Below, piece by piece: positions 32,091 to 43,054 of a DNA stretch of 64,000 bases. The notes under the pieces are model-generated. The model saw only the letters and a list, made by a program, of their open reading frames with translations, was not told the origin of the DNA and did not search any database. This DNA is from Brevundimonas sp. A19_0. GTDB lineage: Bacteria > Pseudomonadota > Alphaproteobacteria > Caulobacterales > Caulobacteraceae. A program made the translations under genes and the position numbers. Location of the stretch: NCBI RefSeq assembly GCF_017744255.1, contig NZ_JAGHQP010000014.1, forward strand, positions 17,425 through 81,424. The letters run 5' to 3'. The first letter of the stretch is position 1, and each line of letters opens with the position of its first letter.

Positions 32091-32996
32091 CTACCCGTAC
32101 AGGGTCCCCGTATTGACGACGGGCTGGGCCTCACGATCAGCGCACAGCACGACCAGGAGATTCGACACCATGGCCGCCTTGCGGTCCTCGTCCAGGTCGA
32201 CGACGCCGCGGGTGTTCAGGTCCTCCAGCGCATTCTCCACCATTTCGACCGCGCCGCGCACGATCAGGCGACGCGCACCCAGCACGGCTTCGGCCTGCTG
32301 ACGCTTGAGCATGGCACCGGCGATCTCGGGCGCATAGGCCAGGTGGGCGATACGGGCTTCATCCACCGCCACGCCCGCGACCGCGATGCGGCCGACCAGT
32401 TCCTCGCGCAGCCGGGTCGCGACCTCTTCGGCGTCTGAGCGCAGGGTCAGTTCATGATCCTCGCCGTGGTCATAGGCATAGTGGGCCGCCATGTCTCGCA
32501 GGGCCGTGTCGACCTGGATGTTCACGAAGGCCCGAAAGTCGTCGACATCGAACAGGGCCTGGGCCGAATCCTCGACCCGCCAGACGACGTTGGCCGCGAT
32601 TTCGATCGGATTGCCGCGCTTGTCGTTCACTTTCAGCTTGTCGCTGGTCAGGTTACGGACCCGGAGGCTGATCTTCTTGCGCGAGTACCACGGCAGGACC
32701 CAGCGCAGGCCGGTCTTGCGATCCGTACCCCGGTAGTCCCCGAACAGCAGGATAGCCATCGCCTCGTTCGGCTGCAGCGCATAGAGGCCGCACATCAGGA
32801 TGAAGCCGACCACAACCAGCAGGATCCCGCCGACCACATTAAGCGCCGCATCGGGATTGATCAGCACGGCGGCACCCCCCGCAACCATCAGGACCAGCGA
32901 AACCAGCAGCATCAGAATGCCGTTGCCGGTACGGGCCGGATATTCCCGCGACAGGGCATGCGAGCCACTGCGGGATTGAGTTTGAGCGTCAGTCAT
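32091..32996 (-). CDS. SPFH/Band 7 domain membrane protein
   Basis: 301 residues. A Ser-rich cytoplasmic N-terminus, two membrane helices (about 27-46 and 52-73), then a Band 7/SPFH domain with LQPNEAMAILLFGDYRGTDRKTGLRWV and WRVEDSAQALFDVDDF. A C-terminal helical stretch ends with a Glu/Asp-rich segment. SPFH proteins form membrane microdomain scaffolds or regulate membrane proteases such as FtsH. ATG at 32996 has GGAGGG 6 nt upstream; the longer in-frame start at 33029 would lie inside the operator palindrome. Confidence 0.9.
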   Translation of the reverse strand: MTDAQTQSRSGSHALSREYPARTGNGILMLLVSLVLMVAGGAAVLINPDAALNVVGGILLVVVGFILMCGLYALQPNEAMAILLFGDYRGTDRKTGLRWVLPWYSRKKISLRVRNLTSDKLKVNDKRGNPIEIAANVVWRVEDSAQALFDVDDFRAFVNIQVDTALRDMAAHYAYDHGEDHELTLRSDAEEVATRLREELVGRIAVAGVAVDEARIAHLAYAPEIAGAMLKRQQAEAVLGARRLIVRGAVEMVENALEDLNTRGVVDLDEDRKAAMVSNLLVVLCADREAQPVVNTGTLYG

Positions 32997-33011
32997 TTGC
33001 ACCCTCCAGAT

Positions 33012-33037
33012 ATATCGAAATGATATCACTTCGATAT
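33012..33037. promoter_or_regulatory. 26-bp near-perfect palindrome, probable operator of the SPFH-RHH unit
   Basis: Half-sites ATATCGAAATGAT and ATATCGAAGTGAT (reverse strand) match at 12 of 13 positions. On the minus strand it covers the likely -10 (TATCAT, 33025-33020), with TTGCGC at 33049-33044 as -35. It ends 15 bp before the SPFH start codon. AT-rich compared with its surroundings. A dimeric regulator bound here would block transcription; the cotranscribed RHH protein is the obvious candidate, but a PadR- or TetR-type factor elsewhere is possible. Confidence 0.75.
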
Positions 33038-33195
33038 TGATTTGCGCAAGTCACATCCGGCGGCTGAGGGGGCCAAAAAGGGCCAACGGCCTTGCATTCG
33101 CCTCAAATTCGAGAAACTTGGGGCAGAACGGGTTAGCTCCTGCTAGAGGGGGCGCACCTGAAAGCTCGCGCGTTTCCACGAGGGGTTTGTTCCGA

Positions 33196-36100
33196 ATGCG
33201 TTATCTCTATGCGACCGCAGCGGCTGTCGCCCCCCTTCTTCTCGCCTGTGGCGCGCAAGCGCAGGACCTGGTGATCGACACCAACCGCACGACGCCGATT
33301 ACAACGGCGAATGCGACCGGCAGCGGGGCTGCCAATATCTTCCTCCGGAATGGCGGTTCCATAACCCTGACGTCGGGCACGGCGGTCACCGTCAACTCGA
33401 ACAACACGTTCGAGATTGAGGACAAGGGGGTCATTTCGATGATCGAGTCCGGGAGCGGCTCGACAGGCGTTCTGGTCGAGGGCGGCACGACGACCGGACT
33501 CCGTATCGGCGGCTCCATCACAATCACCGACACCTTTACGGATCCGAAGGACGATGACGGCGACGGCGATCTGGACGGCCCCTTCGCTACCGGTTCGGAT
33601 CGCTATGGCATCCGCCTGACGGGCGCCGGCGACGTAACCGGCAATATCGAACTGCTGACCGGGTCGACGGTGTTCGTCGAGGGGAACAGCTCGTACGGGA
33701 TGTCGCTCGAGACCGGCCTGGTGGGGAACCTGATTTCTCGCGGCACGATTCGCGTGGTCGGAAACAACAGCACAGCCGTGCGGGCGCTCGGCGATATCGA
33801 CGGCATTGTCTATCTTGCGGGCAGCATCAATGCGGTCGGAGAGGGCTCGACCGCCATTGGCATGTTCGGCGATATCAGCGGCGGCCTGAACATCCAGGGC
33901 TCCGTATCGGCGACCGGCTACCGGTATACGAGCCGACCGACCGAGGAAGCCATCGCCAATCTCGATGCGGACGACCTGCTGCAGGGCGGGCCGGCTGTCA
34001 TTATCGCGGGCAATGTCGCCGGTGGCGTGACGTTTGGCCGGGCCCCCACCGATACCGACACCGACAATCCCGATGAGGACGGCGACGGCATTCCGGATGC
34101 CCAGGAGGGGGCTGCCCAGATCAACGTCTACGGAGAGGCTCCGGCCATTCAGGTCGGCTCGGCTACCCAGGACATTACCCTGGGCCTGGCCGGCACGGGA
34201 GATCTGGCCTATGGCTTCATCAACCAGGGGCAGGTTGCCGCCCAGGGCGTCTATGACGGTGTAACCGCGAACGCCATCCGGTTCGGCGTGGACGGCGGGC
34301 AGGCAGTCATCATCGAAGGCGGCATCCTCAACTCCGGAACGATAGCGGCCCTGAGCTACGATGCCGACTCGACGGCCATCCGCCTGGCAAACGGTGCCAC
34401 CACACCCCAGCTCATCAACAACGGTGCCCTGACCGCAGCCTCCTCCTCCTCCGAAGGCGGCAATGTCACGACTGTATTGATCGAGGCGGGCGCCGACCTG
34501 CCCAGCTTCACCAACAATGGCCAGTTCCTGGCCTCCTCTGCTGGCGGTACGGCCAATCTGACCGGCATTCTGGACCTGAGCGGGACCCTGACCTCGATCA
34601 CCAATACCGGATCGATGCAGGCCAATCTCTCCCCCAATCAGGATGGCGACCCCCTGACCGGGACGGCCACCCTTATCAATGTCGAGGCCAACACCACCGG
34701 TGTCACCCTGATCCAGGACGGCATTCCTGGCACGGCGACGGAAGACAATCCCGACGCCGATGGGGATGGCGTGCCCGACGCTGACGAGCCGGTCATGGTC
34801 GGAGCGATCCTGCTCGGATCGGGGGCCGACACGGTCGACATCCGCAACGGCGTCGTGCTCAGCGACATTTCGTTCGGAGACGGGCTGGATACGCTCAGCA
34901 TCACCGGAGGCGCTCGCGTCGTGGGCGCGCTCAGCGACAGCGACGCCCTGCTGGATATCGATGTAGCCGACGGCATCCTGGACAATCGCAGCACCTCCGC
35001 GGTCGACATCTCCAATCTTGATGTCGGCGCCGACGGCCGTCTGGTCTTCACCATTGACGGCGATGCCGGCACCAACTCGGGGTTCAACGTCTCGGGAACG
35101 GCCAATATCGCGGATGGTGCTGAGCTGGGTGTCCGCTTCACCTCGCTCATCGACGGCCCCAGCCGCTTCACGGTGATCGACGCCGGTGCCCTGAACTTCG
35201 GGGAGCTCGATCTGGCCGGCATGGCCGAGAACTCGCCCTACCTCTTCGTCGTGGATGCAGGCGCCGACCTGCCGAACAACCAGGTTTATGTGGACGTCCG
35301 GCGCCGGACGGCTGAGGAAGCCGGTCTGATCTCCGTCGAGGCCTCGGCCTACGACGCCATCTACGACGCGCTGGATCGCGATTCGGGCATTCTGAATGCC
35401 TTCATCACCCAGACCGACCGCGATGGCTTCATCGACCTGTATGAGCAGATGCTGCCCGATCACTCGGGTGGTCCGCTGCTGTCGCTGGCCAGCGGCGTGG
35501 ACGCCGTGACGCGCGCCCTCGTCGGGCGCAACGCCTCGGCAGCGCCGGGCGAGACCAGCGCCTGGGTGCAGGAAATCACCTTCTACGCGGACAAGGACAA
35601 GACCGACAGCTACGGCTTCCGTTCGGAAGGCTTCGGCGTCGCGGGCGGCGTGGAATACGGGACCGGCAACGGCGCCCTGGGTGTCAGCATTGCCTTCACC
35701 TCGTCCGACCTTGAGGACCCCGAGTCCGAGGCGCAGGAGAACCTGACCGCCAATCTGGTCGAGCTCGGCCTCTACTGGCGGGCCCAGGGCCAATACTGGA
35801 CCACCTGGGCCCGCGCGGCGGCGGGCTATGCCTCGTTCGACGCGGACCGCCAGTTCGTGGGCGGCGGGCTGAACCTGAACAACACCTCGAGCTGGAACGG
35901 CTTCACCCTGGCCGCCGCCGGGGGTGCGTCCTACGAGCGGGACTACGGTCGCTTCACCCTGCGCCCCGAGGTCTATGCCGAGTACTTCTCGCTGAGCGAA
36001 GATGCCCGTGAAGAGGTGGGAGGCGGGGACTCGTTCGACCTGATCATCGACGAGCGCGACGGTCACATGTTCTCGGCTGTGGCCGCCATGAACATCGCCT

Positions 36101-36375
36101 ACAGCCTCGGCGAGAACAGCTGGCTCAAGCCGGAATTCCGGATCGGCTGGCGCCAGAACATCTCGGTCGATCCGGGCGCCACCATCGCCCGTTTCGCCAG
36201 CGGTGGCCCGTCGTTCAGCCTCGACCCCGATTCCATCGAGGGCGGCGGACCGATCATCGGCTTCCGCCTGAACGTGGGTAACGAACTGGGCATGCTGAGC
36301 GTCAGCGCCGACGCCGAAATGATCGGCGACTACATGCGCTACATGCTGCTGCTGCGGGCCAGCTTCCGCTTCTAG
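33196..36375 (+). CDS. Autotransporter with beta-helix passenger and calcium-loop motifs
   Basis: 1059 residues. Signal peptide about 1-23 (LLLACGAQAQ). The passenger is rich in Gly/Asn/Ser/Thr beta-helix repeats with I-N-N-G and I-x-N-x-G turns. It is interrupted by three Asp-rich segments of thrombospondin type 3 kind (DxDxDGxxD): near residues 117-127, 287-303 and 516-532. The last ~270 residues are the outer-membrane barrel (WVQEITFYADKDKTDSYGFRSEG onward), ending in FRF as expected. ATG at 33196 follows GAGGGG by about 10 nt; an in-frame extension to 33037 would precede the signal peptide. Likely a surface adhesin or structural protein; ligand unknown. Confidence 0.92.
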   Translation: MRYLYATAAAVAPLLLACGAQAQDLVIDTNRTTPITTANATGSGAANIFLRNGGSITLTSGTAVTVNSNNTFEIEDKGVISMIESGSGSTGVLVEGGTTTGLRIGGSITITDTFTDPKDDDGDGDLDGPFATGSDRYGIRLTGAGDVTGNIELLTGSTVFVEGNSSYGMSLETGLVGNLISRGTIRVVGNNSTAVRALGDIDGIVYLAGSINAVGEGSTAIGMFGDISGGLNIQGSVSATGYRYTSRPTEEAIANLDADDLLQGGPAVIIAGNVAGGVTFGRAPTDTDTDNPDEDGDGIPDAQEGAAQINVYGEAPAIQVGSATQDITLGLAGTGDLAYGFINQGQVAAQGVYDGVTANAIRFGVDGGQAVIIEGGILNSGTIAALSYDADSTAIRLANGATTPQLINNGALTAASSSSEGGNVTTVLIEAGADLPSFTNNGQFLASSAGGTANLTGILDLSGTLTSITNTGSMQANLSPNQDGDPLTGTATLINVEANTTGVTLIQDGIPGTATEDNPDADGDGVPDADEPVMVGAILLGSGADTVDIRNGVVLSDISFGDGLDTLSITGGARVVGALSDSDALLDIDVADGILDNRSTSAVDISNLDVGADGRLVFTIDGDAGTNSGFNVSGTANIADGAELGVRFTSLIDGPSRFTVIDAGALNFGELDLAGMAENSPYLFVVDAGADLPNNQVYVDVRRRTAEEAGLISVEASAYDAIYDALDRDSGILNAFITQTDRDGFIDLYEQMLPDHSGGPLLSLASGVDAVTRALVGRNASAAPGETSAWVQEITFYADKDKTDSYGFRSEGFGVAGGVEYGTGNGALGVSIAFTSSDLEDPESEAQENLTANLVELGLYWRAQGQYWTTWARAAAGYASFDADRQFVGGGLNLNNTSSWNGFTLAAAGGASYERDYGRFTLRPEVYAEYFSLSEDAREEVGGGDSFDLIIDERDGHMFSAVAAMNIAYSLGENSWLKPEFRIGWRQNISVDPGATIARFASGGPSFSLDPDSIEGGGPIIGFRLNVGNELGMLSVSADAEMIGDYMRYMLLLRASFRF

Positions 36376-36396
36376 GGGCAGCACCGGACCACGAGA

Positions 36397-36426
36397 AAGG
36401 GCCGTCGGAGCGATCCGGCGGCCCTT
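36397..36426. terminator. Bidirectional terminator hairpin between autotransporter and tRNA-Val
   Basis: 13-bp stem (AAGGGCCGTCGGA with its complement, one G-U pair) and a GCGA tetraloop. A short U-run follows on the minus side (CCCTTTCTC). It probably ends both the autotransporter and tRNA-Val transcripts. Confidence 0.8.
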
Positions 36427-36434
36427 GTCGTATC

Positions 36435-36511
36435 TGGTGGGCGGCGAGGGGTTCGAACCCCCGACCCCCTCGGTGTAAACGAGGTGCTCTGACCAGCTGA
36501 GCTAGCCGCCC
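36435..36511 (-). tRNA. tRNA-Val (TAC)
   Basis: 77 nt with encoded CCA (36437-36435). Acceptor stem GGGCGGC/GCCGCCC, discriminator A. Anticodon stem CCTCG/CGAGG with loop TTTACAC; anticodon TAC at 36477-36475. It lies just downstream of hup on the same strand. Confidence 0.97.
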
Positions 36512-36543
36512 GTCCCTGTGCCTATGCCTATGCCTGCGCGGCC

Positions 36544-36819
36544 TCAGCCGTTCAAGGCGCTTTTCAGCCCTTCGCCCGGGCGAAAGCGAACCGTGCGCGT
36601 GGCGGGCTGCAGAAGCGGCTCACCCGTCGCCGGGTGGCGCCCTGCCCGCTCGGCCCGGTCCACGGGCACAAAGGCGCCGAAGCCCGTGAGACGAACCGTC
36701 CGGCCCGCGGCCAGACCCTCGGAAATCCCCTCCAGTGTCGCTTCCAGAGCGAGGCGAGCCTGATCGGGGGTGAGACCGGCCGCACGCGCGATGCGGCCGA
36801 TCAGTTCGGGTCTGGACAT
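36544..36819 (-). CDS. hup: HU family DNA-binding protein
   Basis: 91 residues. Helical dimerisation part (MSRPELIGRIARAAGLTPDQARLALEA), then GRTVRLTGFGAFVPVDRAER and the DNA-wrapping arm RHPATGEPLLQPATRTVRFRPGEGLKSAL. It starts 6 nt after the lon stop, giving the common lon-hup arrangement. It binds and bends DNA and compacts the nucleoid. Confidence 0.94.
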   Translation of the reverse strand: MSRPELIGRIARAAGLTPDQARLALEATLEGISEGLAAGRTVRLTGFGAFVPVDRAERAGRHPATGEPLLQPATRTVRFRPGEGLKSALNG

Positions 36820-36825
36820 GAGGCT

Positions 36826-39225
<2,400 letters not shown>

Positions 39226-39325
39226 TCTACTCTCCTGGCCGGCCAACAGGGCCCGGCCTGCGGAGCATTTCCCGCAATCGGCAAAATACTCCCTTGTCCC
39301 CGACATTCGGCGGACATTGCAGAAA

Positions 39326-39355
39326 CTATGTGGCGCTTCGCGCGTCCTGTTCAAG
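39326..39355 (-). promoter_or_regulatory. Candidate sigma-32 promoter for lon
   Basis: Minus strand: CTTGAA (39355-39350), 16 nt, CCACATAG (39333-39326), resembling CTTGAAA...CCCATNT. It lies about 100 bp before the lon start. lon is a heat-shock gene in many bacteria. Weak match. Confidence 0.35.
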
Positions 39356-39384
39356 ACGCGATTGCCATCCACCCACAGCCCGCG

Positions 39385-40920
39385 TCAGGCCCTGACGGTG
39401 GCGCCCAGGGCCTTACGACAGGCTTCGGCCTCGTCGACCAGGGCCGCCCGACGCTCCTCCGGCCATTTGTCCAGGGTGCGATAGGGCATGGCGAGCCGCG
39501 GATTGTCGCGCAGGACCTTGCGGTTCCGTTCCAGAAAGCCCCAGTAGAGGCGATTGAACGGACAGGCCTTTTCCCCCGTCTTTTCCTTCACGTCATATGC
39601 ACAGCCGGCGCAATAGTCGCTCATCCGGTCGATGTAGGCTCCGGACGCGGCATAGGGCTTGGACCCCACGATCCCGCCGTCGGCATAGGTCGCCATGCCG
39701 CGCGTGTTCGGCATCTCGACCCATTCATAGGCATCGGCGAACACCACCATGTACCAGTCGTCCACCTCGTCCGGGTGCACGCCCAGCAGCATGGCCAGAT
39801 TGCCGGTGACCATCAGCCGCTGGATATGGTGGGCATAGGCATGCGTCCGGGTCTGTTCGACGACATCGGCCACACAGGCCATGTCGGTCTCGCCGGACCA
39901 GTAGAACCACGGCAGGCTCCGATCGGCGTCCAGGGCGTTCCGCTTGCGATATTCCGGCACCTTGAGCCAGTAGACGCCGCGCACGAACTCGCGCCAGCCC
40001 AGGATCTGGCGGATGAAGCCTTCCACCGCGTTCAGCGGCGCGGATCCGTTGCGATAGGCCTGCTCGGCCCTCTGACAGATTTCCAGCGGGTCCAGCAGGC
40101 CAAGGTTCAGCGAGGTCGAGACCAGGCTGTGCCAGAGGAAGGCTTCGCCGTTGGCCATGGCGTCCTGCCAGTCGCCGAAGCCGGGCAGGATGTCGTCGAT
40201 GAAGTGGTCCAGGGCCTCCCCGGCCTGCTCCCGGGTGACCGGCCAGTCGAAGCCGTCCAGATCGCCGAAGTGATCAGCGAAACGGTCGCCCACCAGAGCC
40301 ATCACCTCCTTGGTCGAGGCGTCTGGCGGGAAGCGTTTGCGCGGCGGAATGGCCTGTTCGGCGGGCAGCTTCTTGCGGTTCTCGACGTCATAGTTCCACG
40401 CGCCGCCCTCGGGCTGGTCGCCGTCCATGAGCAGGCCGGTGTCGCGACGCATCTCGCGATAGAAATATTCCATGCGGAGCTGCCGACGGTCGCTGGCCCA
40501 GTCCCGGAAGCGGTCGGCTGAACAGATGAAGCGGTCGTCCTCCCGGGTCTCGACGGGCACGTCCAGGGTGTTCGCGAGGGCGTTGAGCGCTTCCTCGAGG
40601 CGCCACTCGCCGCATCGGGTGCGGATCAGGCGGTCAGATTCAAGATCCTTGACGGCCCGGCGGACTTCACCGGCGATCGAGCCGCTGTTGGCCGCGTCGT
40701 CCAGGGTGACATAGCGCACCGTATGGCCGGACGTCCGCAGGCACTCGGCAAAGGCCCGCATGGCCGCCAGCACCAGCACGATCTTCTGCTTGTGATGCCG
40801 CACATAGGTCGCCTCTTCGGCAACCTCGGCCATCAGGATGACGTCACCGTCCCGGATATCCGAAAGGGCGCTCAGGCCGTCGCTGAGCTGGTCGCCCAGA
40901 ACGAGACGGAGCGCCCCCAT
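39385..40920 (-). CDS. Cryptochrome/photolyase family protein, iron-sulfur (FeS-BCP, PhrB-like)
   Basis: 511 residues. N-terminal Rossmann part (LRLVLGDQLS...VILMAEVAEEATYVRHHKQKI) of the deoxyribodipyrimidine photolyase-related family, then the FAD-binding helical domain. Four cysteines match the 4Fe-4S ligands of Agrobacterium PhrB: one in TDMACVADVV, two in SDYCAGCAYD and one in GEKACPFN. PhrB repairs (6-4) photoproducts in light. It begins 7 nt after clpX with a poor ribosome site, so it probably depends on clpX transcription. An unusual guest between clpX and lon. Confidence 0.92.
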   Translation of the reverse strand: MGALRLVLGDQLSDGLSALSDIRDGDVILMAEVAEEATYVRHHKQKIVLVLAAMRAFAECLRTSGHTVRYVTLDDAANSGSIAGEVRRAVKDLESDRLIRTRCGEWRLEEALNALANTLDVPVETREDDRFICSADRFRDWASDRRQLRMEYFYREMRRDTGLLMDGDQPEGGAWNYDVENRKKLPAEQAIPPRKRFPPDASTKEVMALVGDRFADHFGDLDGFDWPVTREQAGEALDHFIDDILPGFGDWQDAMANGEAFLWHSLVSTSLNLGLLDPLEICQRAEQAYRNGSAPLNAVEGFIRQILGWREFVRGVYWLKVPEYRKRNALDADRSLPWFYWSGETDMACVADVVEQTRTHAYAHHIQRLMVTGNLAMLLGVHPDEVDDWYMVVFADAYEWVEMPNTRGMATYADGGIVGSKPYAASGAYIDRMSDYCAGCAYDVKEKTGEKACPFNRLYWGFLERNRKVLRDNPRLAMPYRTLDKWPEERRAALVDEAEACRKALGATVRA

Positions 40921-40927
40921 GCCGGCG

Positions 40928-42193
40928 TCAGGCGGCGCCCTCGGCCTTTTTCTTCTTGTCGGCGTAGATCAGCAGCGGCTGGGCCTTGCCCTCGATGACC
41001 TCGGCGTTGACGACCACTTCCTCGACGCCCTCGAAGGTGGGCAGTTCGAACATGGTCTCCAGCAGGATGCCTTCGAGGATGGAGCGCAGGCCCCGGGCGC
41101 CGGTCTTGCGCTTGATGGCCTTGCCGGCGACGGCGGTGAGCGCGTCATCGGTGAAGGTCAGTTCGACATTTTCCATCTCGAACAGGCGCTTGTACTGCTT
41201 GACCAGGGCGTTCTTGGGCTGGGTCAGGATGGTGACCAGCGCTTCCTCGTCCAGATCCTCCAGGGTCGCCAGAACCGGCAGACGGCCGATGAACTCGGGG
41301 ATCAGGCCAAAGCGCATCAGGTCGTCGGGCTCGACCCCCTTGAGGATGTCACCGGTGCGGCGCTCGTCGATTTCCTTGACCTTGGCGCCGAAGCCGATCG
41401 AGGCCCCCTCGCCGCGCGCCGAGATGACCTTTTCCAGGCCGGCGAAGGCGCCGCCGACGATGAACAGGATATTGGCGGTGTCGACCTGCAGGAACTCCTG
41501 CTGCGGATGCTTGCGGCCCCCCTGCGGCGGCACAGAGGCGACGGTGCCTTCCATGATCTTCAGCAGGGCCTGCTGGACGCCCTCACCCGAGACGTCGCGG
41601 GTGATCGAGGGATTGTCCGACTTGCGCGAAATCTTGTCGATCTCGTCGATGTAGACGATGCCGCGCTGGGCCCGCTCGACGTTGTAGTCCGAGGCCTGGA
41701 GCAGTTTCAGGATGATGTTCTCGACGTCCTCGCCCACATAACCGGCTTCGGTCAGGGTCGTGGCGTCGGCCATGGTGAAGGGCACGTCGATGATACGCGC
41801 CAGCGTCTGGGCCAGCAGCGTCTTGCCTGAGCCGGTCGGCCCGATCAGCATGATGTTGGACTTGGCCAGTTCGACGTCGTTGTTCTTCGTCGCGTGGTTC
41901 AGGCGCTTGTAGTGGTTGTGCACCGCGACCGAGAGCACCTTCTTGGCGTGCGACTGACCGATGACGTAGTCGTCCAGAACCTCGCGGATTTCGCGTGGCG
42001 TGGGCACGCCGTCCTTGGCCTTCACGAAGCCGATCTTGTGCTCTTCGCGGATGATATCCATGCACAGTTCGACGCATTCATCGCAGATGAACACGGTCGG
42101 CCCGGCAATCAGCTTGCGGACCTCGTGCTGGCTCTTGCCGCAAAACGAGCAATAGAGCGTGCTTTTAGCGTCTGTACCGGCGGCTTTGGTCAT
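40928..42193 (-). CDS. clpX: ATP-dependent Clp protease ATP-binding subunit ClpX
   Basis: 421 residues. N-terminal zinc-binding domain (Cys15, 18, 37, 40), Walker A GPTGSGKT at 118-125, Walker B VYIDEIDK, the pore loop GYVGED and the ClpP-docking loop with IGF (IGFGAKV). Unfoldase that feeds substrates to ClpP; in Caulobacter it removes CtrA and other cell-cycle regulators. GAAGGG precedes the ATG. clpP lies about 1.9 kb upstream on the same strand, separated by an unrelated gene pair. Confidence 0.97.
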   Translation of the reverse strand: MTKAAGTDAKSTLYCSFCGKSQHEVRKLIAGPTVFICDECVELCMDIIREEHKIGFVKAKDGVPTPREIREVLDDYVIGQSHAKKVLSVAVHNHYKRLNHATKNNDVELAKSNIMLIGPTGSGKTLLAQTLARIIDVPFTMADATTLTEAGYVGEDVENIILKLLQASDYNVERAQRGIVYIDEIDKISRKSDNPSITRDVSGEGVQQALLKIMEGTVASVPPQGGRKHPQQEFLQVDTANILFIVGGAFAGLEKVISARGEGASIGFGAKVKEIDERRTGDILKGVEPDDLMRFGLIPEFIGRLPVLATLEDLDEEALVTILTQPKNALVKQYKRLFEMENVELTFTDDALTAVAGKAIKRKTGARGLRSILEGILLETMFELPTFEGVEEVVVNAEVIEGKAQPLLIYADKKKKAEGAA

Positions 42194-42430
42194 CGACCCT
42201 TCTCACTCCCACGAACCCGAAATCCGGAGTCCGCGCTTCCTGCGAACCTGATTCCGAAAGCCTAGGTCCGAAGGTCTTCAAAAATTGACAATCCCCTATC
42301 CGGGGCGAAGCGACAACCCCATCCGACCAGACAGATTGGGGACGATCACGGAATTGAGCCTGATCCTTTATCAAGGCGAAGTTCTGACATAGGCATCGCC
42401 TGCCCCCATCGCCAGCCCCGGACCAGACCC

Positions 42431-43051
42431 CTGCCCCCAGCCCCCCCTTCCGCCGGACCGCTCGTCGCCTTCGACTTTGACGGCACCCTGACCGTGGCCG
42501 ACAGCTTCACCGCCTTCCTGCGCTGGCGGGAGGGAGCGGTCGGCTGGTGGACCGGACTGGCGAGCCTTGCCCCCGCCACGGCGCGCTATCTGGTCGACCG
42601 GGACAGGGGGCGGATCAAGGCAGCTGCCGTCGAACGGTTCCTGAAGGGTGTTCCGGCCGACCAGCTGTCCGTCGAGGCCGAGCGGTTTGCGGACGCGATC
42701 TGGGACCGCTTCATGCGACCCGATGCCCTGGCCTGCTGGGAAGACTGGGGCCGGAAGGGCGCGCACCGGGTGATTGTGACGGCCTCGCCCGCCCTGACGG
42801 TCGCGCCCTTTGCCCGGCGGCTGGGCGCCGAAGCCCTGATCGGGACCGAGCTGGCGCTGGACGCGGAGGGCCGGGTCACCGGGGCCTTCGTCGGCGAGAA
42901 CTGCCGCGGGCAGGAAAAGGTCGAGCGCCTGATCCGTGCCTATGGCCCGGAGGCCGAGCTGGAAGCGGCCTATGGCGATACCTCGGGCGATGCCGAGATG
43001 CTGGCGCGCGCCGCCCACCCCGGCTTTCGCCGGTTCCGGCAGAAGCCCTGA
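42431..43051 (+). CDS. HAD-IB family phosphatase without a standard start codon
   Basis: HAD hydrolase, subfamily IB. Motif I, VAFDFDGTLTVADSF, is at 42461-42505, motif II is VTASPAL, and motif III YGDTSGDAEML comes near the end. The first ATG/GTG/TTG in this frame is the GTG at 42494, which lies after the nucleophile Asp and would give a dead enzyme. Upstream the frame is open for over 150 bp but offers only rare starts (CTG at 42431, used here; ATC 42395; ATA 42389). So the 5' end is uncertain: rare start, recent start loss or sequence error. It converges with the secreted-protein gene (3-bp gap). Confidence 0.72.
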   Translation: MPPAPPSAGPLVAFDFDGTLTVADSFTAFLRWREGAVGWWTGLASLAPATARYLVDRDRGRIKAAAVERFLKGVPADQLSVEAERFADAIWDRFMRPDALACWEDWGRKGAHRVIVTASPALTVAPFARRLGAEALIGTELALDAEGRVTGAFVGENCRGQEKVERLIRAYGPEAELEAAYGDTSGDAEMLARAAHPGFRRFRQKP

Positions 43052-43054
43052 GGT

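Noticed and set aside
33133..36384. 1083-codon open frame opposite the autotransporter
   Set aside because: Antisense artefact of high GC3. The plus strand has signal peptide, passenger repeats and barrel with terminal Phe.
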